Origin: Hedera helix
Taxonomy: Eukaryota; Streptophyta; Magnoliopsida; Apiales; Araliaceae
Assembly (NCBI GenBank): GCA_947179155.2
Contig: OX359278.1
Coordinates: forward strand, 21,291,244-21,355,243
Reading direction: 5' to 3'
DNA: 64,000 nt
Part shown: one piece after another, positions 48,879 through 62,668 of the stretch
Position numbering within the stretch: the first letter of the stretch is position 1
Layout: every line of letters starts with the position of its first letter
Translations under genes and position numbers: made by a program
Notes under the pieces: model-generated
What the model saw: only the letters and a program-made list of their open reading frames with translations
The model's database searches: none
Told to the model about the DNA's origin: nothing

Positions 48879-51800
48879 TGTGACGACCCCGAATCCGGGT
48901 CCCCCGAACCTCGAACTCGGTTTAACACGAGTACAACCTTTTTCTTATTATTCATGAATTACAACAATATTATAATTGCTAAATAATCATTTATTTACAA
49001 TTTTACAACATCTCTTCCTATTCCAGAATCGAAATCTTTATACATTCCTAGTATGTCTCAATATCATACATGATACGACATTCTATTACAATCAATTTGA
49101 GTATTTAATACTCATATAACATACCAACTAAGTCTTATGCTACAGAATCATTTACCTGTCCAATTCGGACTGATATCTACAATAGATATTTAGATCTTCA
49201 ATAGAAGTAATATATTTTCCTGTTCCTTGTTCTTTATCGAGAACTTTAGGTAACTAGCCTTATCTGAAAATGTTGGTTTAGGCAAGAGTGAGCACGACGG
49301 CTCAGCAAGTTCAACAGCTACACATAACACATTATATGCTTCACATAAAATTTACAATTTATACTAACATCATGTTTTTCATGCATTTCAGTTTATGACA
49401 TACTGCTCATGCATATCATGTATCGCATTTAATCTATGCTTCATGTCTAACCTTTATCATGACATATAGTTCAATGCAGAACAATTGTCTTAAATCAACT
49501 ACCGCATATCAACAGTTCAAATCAACTTATTGCACAAAGGCACATTAAAACATCTTTGCACATAACCACGTATGAGCACATCTCAGTTTAATAACAAACT
49601 TATAATTCATGCACATAATACAACACGTTCTGAAAAACTTGCCTGGACTTGTATAACCAGCTTATGTTAATCTTTCACGTTCCTTGCACCACCTACACGG
49701 TATGTGATATCAACAGTACACAATATCAGTCAAAGTTTGACTCAATACTAAATCTTATTTTAAAGATATTTATTTCTTCTTATCATCCCCTTTATTTAAT
49801 AAGGTTAATTTCATATTTTAGTCTCTCTTTGACTTGACTCAGTGTTTCATATTCAACACCATAAATCTTTTGTTCGAAACTATGCAATTCTGACATTTAT
49901 TAATGTCACTGCATTAAAACTTGGACCCTATATTTATTTAGGTAGATCCACCAATTAATCACTAATGGACCATACCCTTGGTTTAACTTAATCACATCAT
50001 TTATCTCGATACCTATCATAATATTACCCACCTTGGATAATATTTTAAATTTTACTATCAATTAGTAATAACTTATAATGTTATTTAATTGTTAAATAAC
50101 ACTTTAAATAATCATTACTATTATTAATTTATTTTTAATAATAGTTTACCTTAATCATTATTATTAATCTTTTAATAATAATTTAATTGCTTGCTAATAT
50201 TATTACCCTTTAATAATATTTTAATTGACTTCTCATTATTATCAATCATTTTAATGATAATTTAATTGTTCATCAATATTATCAATCATTTAATAATATT
50301 TGAAATCCTCACGTATCATTAGTAATTATTTAATAACGATTCAACCCTTAACTATTATTACCCAATAGTTAATTACTTGTTAAACAATATTATTAATTCT
50401 TTAATAATATTCTAAATCTTTATTTATCATTATTATTTATTTAATAATGATTTAACTCATAACTATTATTATTTAATAGTTAATTAAATGCTAAATAATA
50501 TTATTAATCCTTTAATAATATTTTAAATTAATTACATATCATTATTAATTATTGAATAATGATTTAATTCTTAACTATTATCATTTAATAGTTAGTCAAT
50601 AATATTATCAATATATTTTAATTACTTAATAATCTTCTTTCGATTAAGTAATAATTTATTCCACTTAATTACCATTTAATTATTATTTAATATGAATTAA
50701 ATAATAATTAATTAACTAATTATCCCAACTCATTATTTAATATTAATTAAATAATAATTAATTAATTAATTAACCTTACTTATTATTTAATATTAATTAA
50801 ATAATAAATAATTAGTTTATTAACCTTAATTATCCTTTAATTATTATTTAATATTAATTAAATAATAATTAATTACTTAATTAACCTTACTTATTATTTA
50901 ATATTAATTAAATAATAAATAATTAGCTTTCTAACTTTAATATTCTTTAATTATTATTTAATATTAATTTAAATAATAATTAATTATTTATTTAACTTTA
51001 CTTATTATTTAAGTGCAATTAAATAATAAATAACTAACTTATTCATCTTAACATCCTTTAATTATTATTTAATATTCATTAAATCATAATTAATTAATTA
51101 CATAACTTCATATATTATTTAATATTTATTAAATAATATTTAATTAGATTATTAGCCTATTTATACACTAATAAATAGCTAATATATAGTGAATCACTCC
51201 AATAATTTCAAATTTTATTTTATAACACTTAACTAGCATGCCAATAGGTTAAATATTATTTTTCTGAAATTAAAAATAATTTTTCCATACTTATTAGCAA
51301 TTTAGTAAGCTTTAATCCACCATTAATTCTAATAAATACCAAATTACAAAAAAAATTGGATTTTAAATTTTGATAATTTTCTTTATAAAATTATAAGCAT
51401 TTTCTCTTTTGGAACCAACCCAAGAACCGGCCTAAAAATGTCCGAACCGGCCCTACCTAGAAATCATGAAAAACCGAAAAAAACCGAACCGGCCGGTTTT
51501 TTTTTAAAAAAAGGCAGATTACTTTTTGAATTTTTCAGACTTGGGGTCTCCGACGGGAACTTGAATAAAATGAAATCCACAAGTCCGATTGAGGCCTATT
51601 TGGTATCGATGGATTCGTAACTTCCCGAACTACATTTTTCTGTCATCAAACATCAAATTTGGATTTGTTTTGGTCACGAAAATTGGCTCCAAACCGGACT
51701 GTTGTGCACAGCCCTAAAACAATGGGGTGTTTTGGTAGAAAATCCATATCTTGCTCATTTTAAATCGGATTTTAGTCATTCAACTTGGAGAATATTCATA

Positions 51801-53726
51801 TTTCATGGATCTATCACCCAAAATTAACGGATCATAAATCCGACTTACGGATTGTGAACAGTAATTCCGTGAAGGGGCTGCTACGTATTAGATTAATTTG
51901 TTTTCGTCGGTAAAAATTTATTCAATGAGTTTGATGAAATTTTTCATCACAAACACATATAAAACCCATGTTAAACCCATCAAACTATGAATATACATAT
52001 ATTACATAGCTAAAGACTTCTAGAACATCAAAATATGTTTTGATTGGTTAAAAATACATTTTAACCGTTCAAATCATATCTAAACTATAAAAATGAACTA
52101 AAGAAGGTTTAGAACACTTTTTAACCTCTTAGACATGGATGATCTTCTTCCTCTTGATATGAGCTAAGCTTGTGCCTCCTCATTGACTATCCTCTAGCAT
52201 TTTTCCTTGGAGGATCTACAATCTCACTAAGTTTACTTCATTTTCTCTCAAGAACTCTCTATTTTCTCTCTAGCATTTCTAGACAAATGGCTAACCAACA
52301 CAATGAATTGGTGAAGCACTATATTTATAGTACTTCCTTAATCTCCATCACTTTCTACTAATCAACCAACACTTGGGCATTTAAGGCTTAAACTCATGCT
52401 TACTATAGCTTGGATGGACAAGATGATTGACAAGGATGAATGACTCCTATCAAGGTTGCTTAGAAGCAACTTTTGGAGTGTAAAACAAGCCAAATAAAGC
52501 CACACTCAACACTTTAATGTGGGGCCCCCTCCAAAATTCGGGATTTGCCTTATTATTACACCAATTTAGCTTTATTTTTATATCCTATATCATTATATAA
52601 GTATCCATATATATATACACCAATGTATATATATTGACCACCACTTTGACTTCCATTTGGGCTCCACATTGGATCAATTTAATATTTCTATTGGGCTCAT
52701 CAATTAAATTTGTTTGGGCTCAATTTAATTATTACATTGGGCTAATATTAATTACCCTATGTTACATTTAATTAAAACAAGCATTGAGCTTGGTTAATTA
52801 TTACATAAATCAATATTCAAATTAAATTATATGGACTACTAGGTTAATTAATTTGACCCAGTTTAATACCTCATTTGGACTTATATTATAGTCCAATTAA
52901 ATATGATTTAATTTATTCTACCACATTGGGTTACATAATTAACTCATCCATAGTTAATTCTCATCACCACTTTCCTTTCTCTAGCAATTAACCAATGTTT
53001 GGTTAATGCTCTCCCATGTCTACCAACTAGGGTTATTCAATTAACCCTACATTAGTTAATTCTCTACACTCAAAAATATTTCCCAACACTTTGACCAACA
53101 TTGGACTTTTAAATGTTTGGGCTACATAGTTTACCTTCCATTGGGCTCTCTTATTAAATTACCCACCTTCATGTAAATATTCCCATATTGGGCTAACATA
53201 TATAATCATTTTGGGCTAGTCCACTAGTATTAATTAAATTACTTGGACTCTATACCACAACTAAATAATTAAGTTAATTACTTAATCAATTAACTTCTTA
53301 ATATTGTTATTCTAAACAATCATCCTAAATTTTCCACAACTTTAACGCATAACTAATTTAATTAATTTAATTAATTATATTTCATGACTTCATTTTTAAA
53401 CTAATTAATTTATTAGTTTAATTGAGTATTAAATTTACTCCTCTTCGTATTTGGCTAACAAGCACAATTCTAGGAATATATAACTATGTATATATATCCT
53501 TATAACCGTCTTCACTTCTCAATTGAATTTATTTCTTTAATAAATTCTCTATATGCATCATTACAATATTCTCACATTTAATTTCTAACAAATAAATTAT
53601 GTTAAAAAAAAATGTTTACCCATTTTCTACACATCTTACTTCTCATATTCTAGGTTTTAAACCTTAACCTTTAATAAAATCAATTAAGATATTATTTAAA
53701 ATCTTGGAAATATCTGGGATATTACA
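48879..53726 (-). mobile_element. solo LTR, type B (copy B2), 4848 bp
   Basis: Plus-strand start TGTGACGACCCCGAATCCGG, end ATCTGGGATATTACA. ATTCC is present on both sides (48874-48878, 53727-53731). The minus strand carries a TATA box (TATAAATA, about 52329-52322), donor TAAGAG|GTTAAAAAG (52125), hairpin TGAGC/GCTCA (49289-49304) and acceptor (49266-49264). No coding region. At 4.8 kb it is long for an LTR. Confidence 0.9.
50040..51150. repeat. AT-rich palindromic repeat array in solo LTR B2
   Basis: Dozens of near copies of TTATTATTTAATATTAATTA with AAATAATAATTAATTA, self-complementary and arranged in loose tandem. It lies inside the predicted LTR intron. Similar arrays occur at 30480-30960 (B1) and 54950-55560 (D). 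Confidence 0.7.
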
Positions 53727-54556
53727 ATTCCTCTTTTCACCTAATGTGTCATTTAACTCATTTCTTGTGTAAGTATCCTTGCTACCCTCATGATGGTATT
53801 TTAATAGATATAGATTTTATATCTATCCAAATTGTAAGTATACTTACAATTTAGGAGCTTGTGTTAGTCATTTCTTCTTCTTCCACTTTGCAAGCTAGAG
53901 AGCATTTGAGAGTGTAGAAAAATATATTTGAGAGAAAAAATACCAAGAGAATGAGTTTTTGGTTCATGTCATCTTCTTTCACCACCTATTTTAGAAGAAA
54001 AAGGAGAATAACCATTAAATCAAGGTAATGGTTATTCTAAATCTAGTTTTTATTTTTTTAAATTAAATAAACCAACATGTGAGTATAAATATGTTAATAT
54101 AGTTAATAATGTGTAGAAGTAATATTTATGCCATCCTTGAGTTTAATATACTTAGTTTGTCTTTTGGTATATTTTGTATGCTAAAAACATGTGTTTAGTA
54201 GTGTGTAAACAAGTCTTGTAATTTATGACCAAAAATATTTTTATAAACCCTAGGTTTAATGTTCTAATATTATAGAACATTAAATCATGAGAAAAATAAA
54301 GTTTGAATCACTCAAAATGGAGTTATACACAAAAAGTTATGATTTGTGTTAGTTTATGTAATGTAAAAAATTTTATAAAAAAAAATGATCTTAAATCATG
54401 AAAAATTAAATTTTCATGTTATAAATTGATATTAAGTGATTCGTAATTTTTTTGGATTTTTATTGAGGATTTAAAGCTTACTTGATGGTATAATTTTTAT
54501 TAAAGTATGTTTTGCCTAGCACTGTTCACATTCTGCAAAAGAAAAAAAAAGGAACA

Positions 54557-54735
54557 AGCCGCGCAATGCGCGCCGGCCTGTTAACAGTGAGACGCGGAGC
54601 CAAACGACGTCGTTTGGCTCATAAAAAAATTTTACTCCGCGCATTATGCGCGGAAGCCGTTTGCCGATTATTCAAAACGGCACCGTTTTGGGCCGTTAAT
54701 TTTGTAACGCGCGCAATGCGCGGTAGAATATTGTC
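54557..54735 (+). repeat. GC-rich palindromic island in solo LTR D
   Basis: In otherwise very AT-rich sequence it holds CGCGCAATGCGCG, GCGCATTATGCGCGG, the perfect palindrome CAAACGACGTCGTTTG (54601-54616) and CAAAACGGCACCGTTTTG. It lies about 530 bp after the predicted donor. Confidence 0.75.
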
Positions 54736-56144
54736 CGGCAAAATTACTAAACTGCCCCTCCGTTCGTTTTTCTGCACAATTACTATTTTGCCCTCGGATC
54801 AGTTTTTGGTTTAATTACAGAATTGCCATTTTGCATATTTTTAATTAATTTAAATGTTTAAAAATTAATTTAAAATTATAACAAAAATAACAATAATACA
54901 AAAATGATATTTGGGACGATATTTTTCATTAAGTTTAATATTTAAATATTTTAAATATTAATCTAGTTAGCTAAATTTATGGTTAAGTTAAATAAATAAA
55001 GATTTCATTAATTATTTATTATTTAAAATGTTAATAATAAATAAAGGTGATAAATTAGCAATTATTATTTAATTCCTATTAAATAATAATTAAAGAGAGA
55101 TAAAAATTTATAAATTAATTATTTTTTTTATATTATTAAATAATAAATAAGGATAATTAAGTAATTAATTATTATTTAAGTAGCATTAAATAATGATTAA
55201 GTTATTAGATTAATAATTTATTAGTTAATTAAATAATAAATAAAAATAAATTAATTAATTTTTATTTAATTGACATTAAATAATAATTAAAGAGGATAAA
55301 ATTAGTAAACTATTATTTAATTTTCTTAAATTAAATAATATGTGAGGTTAATTACTTAGTTAATTAATATTAATTTAAAGAAGGTTAAAATTAAGTCAAT
55401 AATTATTTATTATTTAATTATTATTAAATAATAAGTAAGTTCAATTAGTTATTAATTATGTTAAATAATAACTATAATTAATAAATTAATTTCTATTTAA
55501 TCAAGATTAAATAGTAATTAAATAGAGATTGAGTTAATAAAATAATTTGAATTTAATTATGATTTAATTAAATAATTGTAATAAGTTATTTAAGGGTTTA
55601 ATAAGTGTCCAACACTTAAGAAAAATATTTTTTAACTTATTAAATTATTAACCTAATATGATTGAGCGTATAATATTATTATTTTGACTGATATAAATTA
55701 TGTGTTAGTACTTATGTGATAGATAAGTTCCTTAGTGAGCGTATAATTGTGCAAATACGCCGTACTAATTATTAGACCAACTTTATTAATGTTAGGTCTT
55801 TCAAAGTCAGTTAGTTAAAGCTAGACATTAATTGTAGCTGAGCAGACAGACAAGTTCCTTATCTCTAAACTCATTTTATTGAGCAAATTATTTATTTAAG
55901 CTTGAACTGTTATTTTCAAGCATGCTTTGAGTGGTTTAATTAATTTACAATTATTCCACATCGATATTATTGTTATTCGCACTTGGTGCACTCGATATTG
56001 TACAGTCATCGACTTGTACTTAATTGTTGTTTTACTGTTTAAAGAACTGTTCAAAGTAGGTCTAAGCCATTATTCGGCTAGACATTTATGTTAAAGATTT
56101 TAAAAGCTATCCAAATCTTTGAAGATGCAGATTCTTAGACCATT

Positions 56145-59100
56145 TGTGAGGATCCGAATTTTCAGGATTCCTTTAATAATATCAAATAAGAATTAATTGA
56201 TAAAAAATATCAAGGTTGTTTAAGTTAATTATTATTTTAAGTGATTTAAAGTGTTTGAAGGGATTTAATTAGTAAATTAAATCTGTACAGAGATGGTGAT
56301 GAATTATGTGAAATTAAAATAATTGAAAAGTAAATAAATTGTGTAAATACAATTTATGAAGAATAAAAAAAAATCAGGTAAATGTACAATAAATTGTACA
56401 ATTAAATTATTGTGGAAGTTCAGAAATTATAATTTTAAATGAGGTTATGTGATAATGTAAATGCATGAATTAAATATGTATATATATTTATATATATACA
56501 TTTGTATATATATATGTGTGTGTTATGTTTAATTGATAATTATAAATGTTATTAATAATGGAAATTAAGGGATTAATAATTAAATTAATTCAAAGTTAAA
56601 TGACAAGGTAATGAGGAAATTAGTGAAATTTGAATTATTGATTTTAGATTTAATCAAGAATTATTAAGGAAGTTTAGAAATTAATTGAGAAGAAATGTAA
56701 TTATATAAATTATATAATAATAAATTACATAATTTATATAAGGAGATTATGAAGGAAATTATAATTATATAAATTATATATGAATAATTATATAATTTAT
56801 ATAAGAGGATTAAATTGAATAAGGATGGAAGAAAATTTTATAAATTGTATTTTTTTGTAAAATGGAAATTATTTAAAAAGGAAAATGTAATTATATAAAT
56901 TATATAATATATATAAGAAAGAAATGTAAATGTAAAGAAATGAAATTAAATGAGGGAAAATGAATGTTTTAATTCATTAAAAATTATGTTTATGCATAAT
57001 TAAATTATTATGACTTTTATGAAGGATAATATTACAGAAACGTGAATATGTTAGTGTAATATGTTGTGCAAGAAATGAAGTGAAAAAGTGTGAAAAATAA
57101 TTTTTATATGTTAGATGAATTATTTTATGAATTTTGGAGGTATAAATTACCTCAAATAAGTACATGCATGTCATTATGCGTGTACAAAATTTGTCAAGTA
57201 AGGTACCCAAAAAGGGTCTAAATATTATTGATAAATCATATTATGATTTTTAGTGAATTAAAATAAATATTTTATATACATGTTATAATATATTTATTAC
57301 ACGAAATAATTACATAATGTATTAAATTATTAATAATGCATGAAATTTTTACTATCCAAGTTTGCTAAGTCAGTGGAGGCGTGGGATAAGTCGGTGGAAT
57401 TGTGATTACTTTACAAAATAATTAAGTGGTTGGAGTATAAAAGAAAAGGAAGGTAAGAAAAGAGAAAGAAAAAGGAAAAGAAAACAAACTCTCTCCTTTT
57501 CTCCTTCTTCTCCCACCCGAGAACCTCCACCACCACCGGAAAACACCATAGCCGCCAAGAAGGTAGAAGTGTGGTGCCATCAAAGGGCATGACAAGCTTC
57601 AAGGAAGGTATAAAAACAATTATTTAAATTATTTATGTATATTTTGTGGTAAAATAATATTGTGGAAAAATAGGAAATAATTAGAATAATTATTCTAAAT
57701 AATTTATGGATGTATATATATGAATTATGTCATGTTTGGAGCAATTATGTGTGAAAAATTTGAGCAAAAATGGTGAATTTTTGGAAAAGTTGATGCATTG
57801 TTCGGCTGGGAAGGAAGAAAAATTTTCTGGGTAAGGCCGCGCAATGCGCGGCTGCTGATTTTAAGAAACGCGGGCTCAAAACGACGCCGTTTTGGGGCCG
57901 CACGTAAGAAGCAATCGCGCCATGCGCGGAGGCTTCTGGAAGCGACAGAAAACGACGCCGTTTTGGCGTCGGCAGCGAGGGACCGCGCGCAATGCGCAGT
58001 CGGCAACGCTGGAAATTACCAGCGTGCCCCTGCCCTTTTCAAGAAATACCGAACGTGTCCCTAGAGAGCGAAAATTACGAAAATAGCCCTGGACTTTTCG
58101 GAAAATTTCGGTCTTGTCCCTAAAGCCACAGAAATTACGGAAATGCCCCTGGACTTTTCGAAAAATTTCGATTGTGTCCCTAAGGCGCGGAAATTACCAA
58201 AATGCCCTCAAAAATTATTTTTAATTAAAATAAATGTTTAAAAATTTTAGAAAATTATAGCAAAATACTAGAAATATAGAAATGATGTTTGGGTATTAAA
58301 TTTAATATTTTTGTAAAAATATTAAATATTGGGGATTAATATTTAAATATTCTAAATATTAATCTAATGAGTTTAAAGGATTAGAAAATGAATAGATGTA
58401 AATCCGGACAACCGAATACGCTAAAAATTGTGCAATGAGCCGGGTTGTCTGTATTGAAGGTGTATGATATTAAGTTAAATTAAATTATTAAGGAATGAGG
58501 TTAATATAATTAACCATATTATTAAATAATTGGCCCAGAAATGGTATTAATTAATTAAATTAATATCATAAGAGGATAAATAATTATTATCTGATTATTT
58601 TATAATCATAGGTCATACGAGAAGCACGATAGAAGGGTATTTGTTAATTAATTCTACAATCCATGCAAGTTCTTCAGTCCTTTTATGTTAAATGTTGGAC
58701 TGTTATGATATATAATTTTTGTTTTAAATGCAAACAAATTATATGCTATGTGATACGTAATTAATATGACCACAATGTATACTTTGTGCAACGATATGAA
58801 TATATATGAGATATATTGTTATAGTAGAAGCACAAGCACATGATGTATGACACACACCAAGCATGATAAGGTATGTGCTAAGTGCAACATAAACTGTTGA
58901 ACTTGCTGAGTCGTTGTGCTCATTACTTGCTTAATAAACATTTTTGCAGGAAAGAAATAAAATTCAAGAATTTCAGATTATGTAAAGACGGTTTACCATG
59001 GAAGGTTGTGAACGTTATTATTAAATGTTTATATTCTGATTCAATTGGATCATTTGTCAAAGTTATATTGATGTTTTGTATGTATTTATATGTTGGATCT

Positions 59101-59523
59101 AGATAGGATGATTAACATTAAATTATGAACTGTGATAGTTCAATATAATGGTTACGATAGAGACTAATATGTCTGATTATGAATTACGAAACAAGAATAA
59201 TGGTATGGATATAATCAACATTAAACTTTAAATGTTGAGCATTATGATAGAAAGAAAAAGTAAAAGTTGCAATCTAGGGACTATGATCCAGATGTAAGGA
59301 TTTTAAATATCCAAATATTTTGATACAATGATTGGATTGAGAAAAGAAAAAGAAAAAAATTTATACCAAAAATTTGGTAATTGATGATTTATAAATCAAT
59401 CAAGGGATTAAAGAAGGTAATTAAAGATTTATTAACGGACCGAAATTTGGACATAAGACAATTGATGTTTAATAAATACAAGATTTAAGAGAATAAAGTG
59501 GGTCGAATTTCGGGGTCGTTACA
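56145..59523 (+). mobile_element. solo LTR, type C (copy C2), 3379 bp
   Basis: Starts TGTGAGGATCCGAATTTTCA and ends ATTTCGGGGTCGTTACA. The flanks are CCATT (56140-56144) and CTATT (59524-59528), a 5-bp duplication with one change. TATA box TATAAAAG at 57436-57443, donor GGAAG|GTATAAAA (57608), hairpin at 58907-58922 and acceptor TTTTTGCAG (to 58949) give a predicted intron of 1342 bp. No coding region. Confidence 0.85.
57837..58210 (+). repeat. GC-rich palindromes and a short repeat array in solo LTR C2
   Basis: CCGCGCAATGCGCGG (57837-57851) and two copies of AAAACGACGCCGTTTT (57878-57893 and 57949-57964) are followed by about three diverged units of roughly 60 bp around GAAATTAC..AAATGCCCCTGG and ACTTTTCGGAAAATTTCG. 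The same block occurs inverted at 61505-61830. Confidence 0.75.
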
Positions 59524-60181
59524 CTATTATGAACACCCTTTTATTATAGGGGAGTACCCTGTATCTAATATTAGGTACAAAATACGAAAATTAAATGTTA
59601 TGCATACACATATTGTACTGAGGCTGATCCCCTCGGGTACATATTTCTGGTAGTAACCATTGGGCCAACCTGCTATTGACTCCAGTGAATATTTATAGTT
59701 CATAGTCTATTTGACTATTTTAATTCTAAAAGCAAATCATTATTCCTGCTTATGTTATTCATATTATTGAATTGTTCACTATTCCCTTTCGTTCATGATA
59801 TATTGTTTCTTGTTGTTATTTAAACTTGTTGAGCAAACTAGTTGCTCACCCTTGCTATATCATGAAACCTTATTGCAGTGCAACCCGAGACTTCGGGGAA
59901 GAACAAGGGTAAGGGAAAGATGAAGTGATAGACTTCAGGATGCAGCCTTGTAGTTAATTAAATTACTTGTTATGTAATATAAACCCTAAGTACTTTATTA
60001 AGGGTATTTGTGTACTTTTGTGTAAGGTCATCGTATCTTGGGACTAGTAACACATTTTGAATGAACAACATATGTTTATTATTCCGCATTTAGTTATTGT
60101 ATGTTGTTTAGAGGTGAATGTTTATATTGGATCGTGATGACCGGATCCAAGTATTTGGAACCCAAATTTAGGGGCGTCACA

Positions 60182-60615
60182 GTAACGACCCCGAAATTCG
60201 ACGAACCTTATTACCTTAAATTTCATGCTTATTAAACATTATTTCCTTAAAGTCCAAATTTCGGTCCGTTAATAAATCTTTAATCACCTTATTTAACCCA
60301 TTAATTAACACTACAATCATCAATTATCAAATTTTTTGGTATAAGTTTTTCTCTTTTCTTAATCACTGTAGTAAACTATTTGGACATTTAAAAACTTGTC
60401 GTTTCGATCCTAGTCCCTGGATCGCAACCTTTACTTTTTCGTTCTATTACAAGTGTTGTAAAGCTCAACATTTGAAATTTAATATTATTTATATCCATAC
60501 AATTATTCTTCGTTTCATAATTCATAATTAAATATATCTTACTCTTTATCGTAACAACAATCTTGAATCACTACCGTACATCATTTAACTTTACTTGTCC
60601 AATCTGGATCCAATT

Positions 60616-60671
<56 letters not shown>

Positions 60672-62668
60672 TCGCCAATATAACCACATTAAAGTATTAT
60701 ATTAAAAATATATAACAATCTCATATTTCTGAAATTTGTTTCTTTACCTGCAAAAATTTATATCATGTAAAAATGAGCACAACAGCTCAGCAAGTTCAAC
60801 AGTGTGCACATAACACATAACATAACATACTTTGTGTTTTTCATACATCATGTGTGGTGCTTCTAATAAAGCAATATATCTCATGTGCATCATGTTTACT
60901 TCATATTAACAATTACGTCAAGAAAACATTAAATTATTTCACATATAGTCACATCATTACACCGAATACACATTACGATCATGTTAACCACATATCACAT
61001 TACACATAATTTCTATATGTATTTGAACATATAACATCATATAACAGTTAATATTAAGTATTGGAGAACTTGCCTTGACGTCTAATTATTAAATTGGTAG
61101 CTCAAAACCCTTCTCGAACAACCTATGACCATAAAATAATTAATTAATAATTATTTATCCTCTTATGATATTAATTTAATAAATTAATATCATCCCCGGG
61201 CCAATTATCATATAATATGGTTAATTATATTAACCTCGTCCCTTAATATATTAATTTAATTTAATATAAAACACATTCAATGAGGACAACCCGGCTTATC
61301 GGATAAAATTTAGCGTATTTGGTTTTCCGGATTCTCATTTAACCATTTTTCTAAATTGTAACTTACTAGATTAATATTTAAATATTTCAATATAATCCCC
61401 AATATTTAATATTTTTACAAAAATATTGAATTTAATGACAAAATATCATTTCTATATTTTTAGAATTTTTTTATAATTTTTAAACATTTATTTAATTTAA
61501 AACTAATTTTTAGGGGCATTTTGGTAATTTCCTCGACTTTGGGGACATCCTGGTCATTTTCAGAAAAGTTCAGGGCTATTTTTGTAATTTTTGCGCTTCT
61601 AGGACATGCTCGGTATTAACGAAAAAGGTCAGGGGCACGCTGATAATTTTCAACGGTGCCGGCTACCGCGCATTGCACGCGGCCCTCTTCTGTCGACGCT
61701 AAACGGCGTCGTTTCCCGAAGTTTCCGCGCATGGCGCGGCTTCTTCTTTCGCACGCCCCAAAACGATGTCATTTCGACCCATCTTACAGAAGAATATGGC
61801 CGCCCTGTGCAATACGCGAGCTGCCCAGATTTCTTCTTTCTTTTCTTTTCCGAACAGTAGCCAGCTAAAGCAAATTTTAATCCAATCTTTCTCTAAATTT
61901 CACAACACAACTACTCCAAAAATCATATAATTCATAGATATGCATCCACAAATTATTTGGAATAATTATTCTAATTATTTACAAATTTTCCATAAAATTT
62001 ATTTAACACCATAAATACTAAAATAAAACAAATGAATTAATTTTATACCTTCCTCAAGCCATCCATTGAAGCTTATTCTACTCTTATTGGCTCTAAAATT
62101 TTCTCTTTCCTTTGGTGGCTATGGTGGTCGGGTGGTAGCATGGTGGTGGTGTTCACGGTTGGAGAGAAAGAGAGAAAATGTTTGTTTAGTTTGTTTTCTT
62201 TTCTCCTTTCTTTTTTCTTCCTTTTCTTGTTGTTTTATTTTCCTTTCCTTTTTATAATAAGGAATTTAACCACTTTTAACACAAAAAGCAATTCCACCGC
62301 CTATCCATGCAACCGACTTATTTCTCTCTCGGACGTTCCAAAATCAAGCATGCAAAATTTATTTTAATGCATTACGTAGTTATTTCGTGTAATAAATATT
62401 TTATAAAATGTATATAAAATATTTATTTTAATTCACTAAAAATCATAAATTGATTTATAAATAATATTTATACCCTTTTTAGGTACTTTACATGATAAAT
62501 TTTGTACACGCGTAATGCCATGCATGTAATTATATGAGGTAATTTATATCTCTAAAATTCATAAAATAATACATACAACATATAAAAATTATTTTTCATA
62601 CTTTTTCACTTCGTTACTTGGACAACATGTTACATTAACATATTTACGTTTCTGAAATATTATCTCTT
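60182..62668 (-). repeat. truncated 3' LTR (type C, copy C1a)
   Basis: Matches C2 in inverted orientation and 63268-64000 in direct orientation. Minus strand: TATA box near 62256-62249, donor GGAAG|GTATAAAA (62048), hairpin (60774-60789), acceptor TTTTTGCAG (60750-60748), intron 1301 bp. Similarity to C2 stops near 62668, so roughly 860 bp of its inner end are lost. Confidence 0.75.
60618..60667 (+). repeat. (TA)n microsatellite in LTR C1a
   Basis: About 25 TA units, at the same LTR position as the compound (AC)n(TA)n tract at 63716-63805 of the other LTR copy. Confidence 0.95.

Larger units (their letters stand above)
48109..60181 (+). mobile_element. solo LTR, type D, holding two younger solo LTRs
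   Basis: Starts TGTAATGTCCTAGAATTTCC at 48109 and ends TTTAGGGGCGTCACA at 60181. GTAAC flanks both ends (48104-48108, 60182-60186). Subtracting the B2 and C2 inserts with their duplications leaves about 3.84 kb. On the plus strand it has the donor ATCAAG|GTAATG (54025), the hairpin TGAGCAA/TTGCTCA (59830-59848) and the acceptor TATTGCAG (to 59878), then QPETSGKNKGKGKMK and TGA at 59926-59928. Confidence 0.8.

Noticed and set aside
54512..54814. 100-codon arginine-rich open frame
   Set aside because: Created by the GC-rich palindromic island of solo LTR D, which removes stop codons; no family similarity.
57725..58064. Overlapping open frames on both strands, about 90 codons
   Set aside because: Same cause: GC-rich palindromes in solo LTR C2 open several frames at once.
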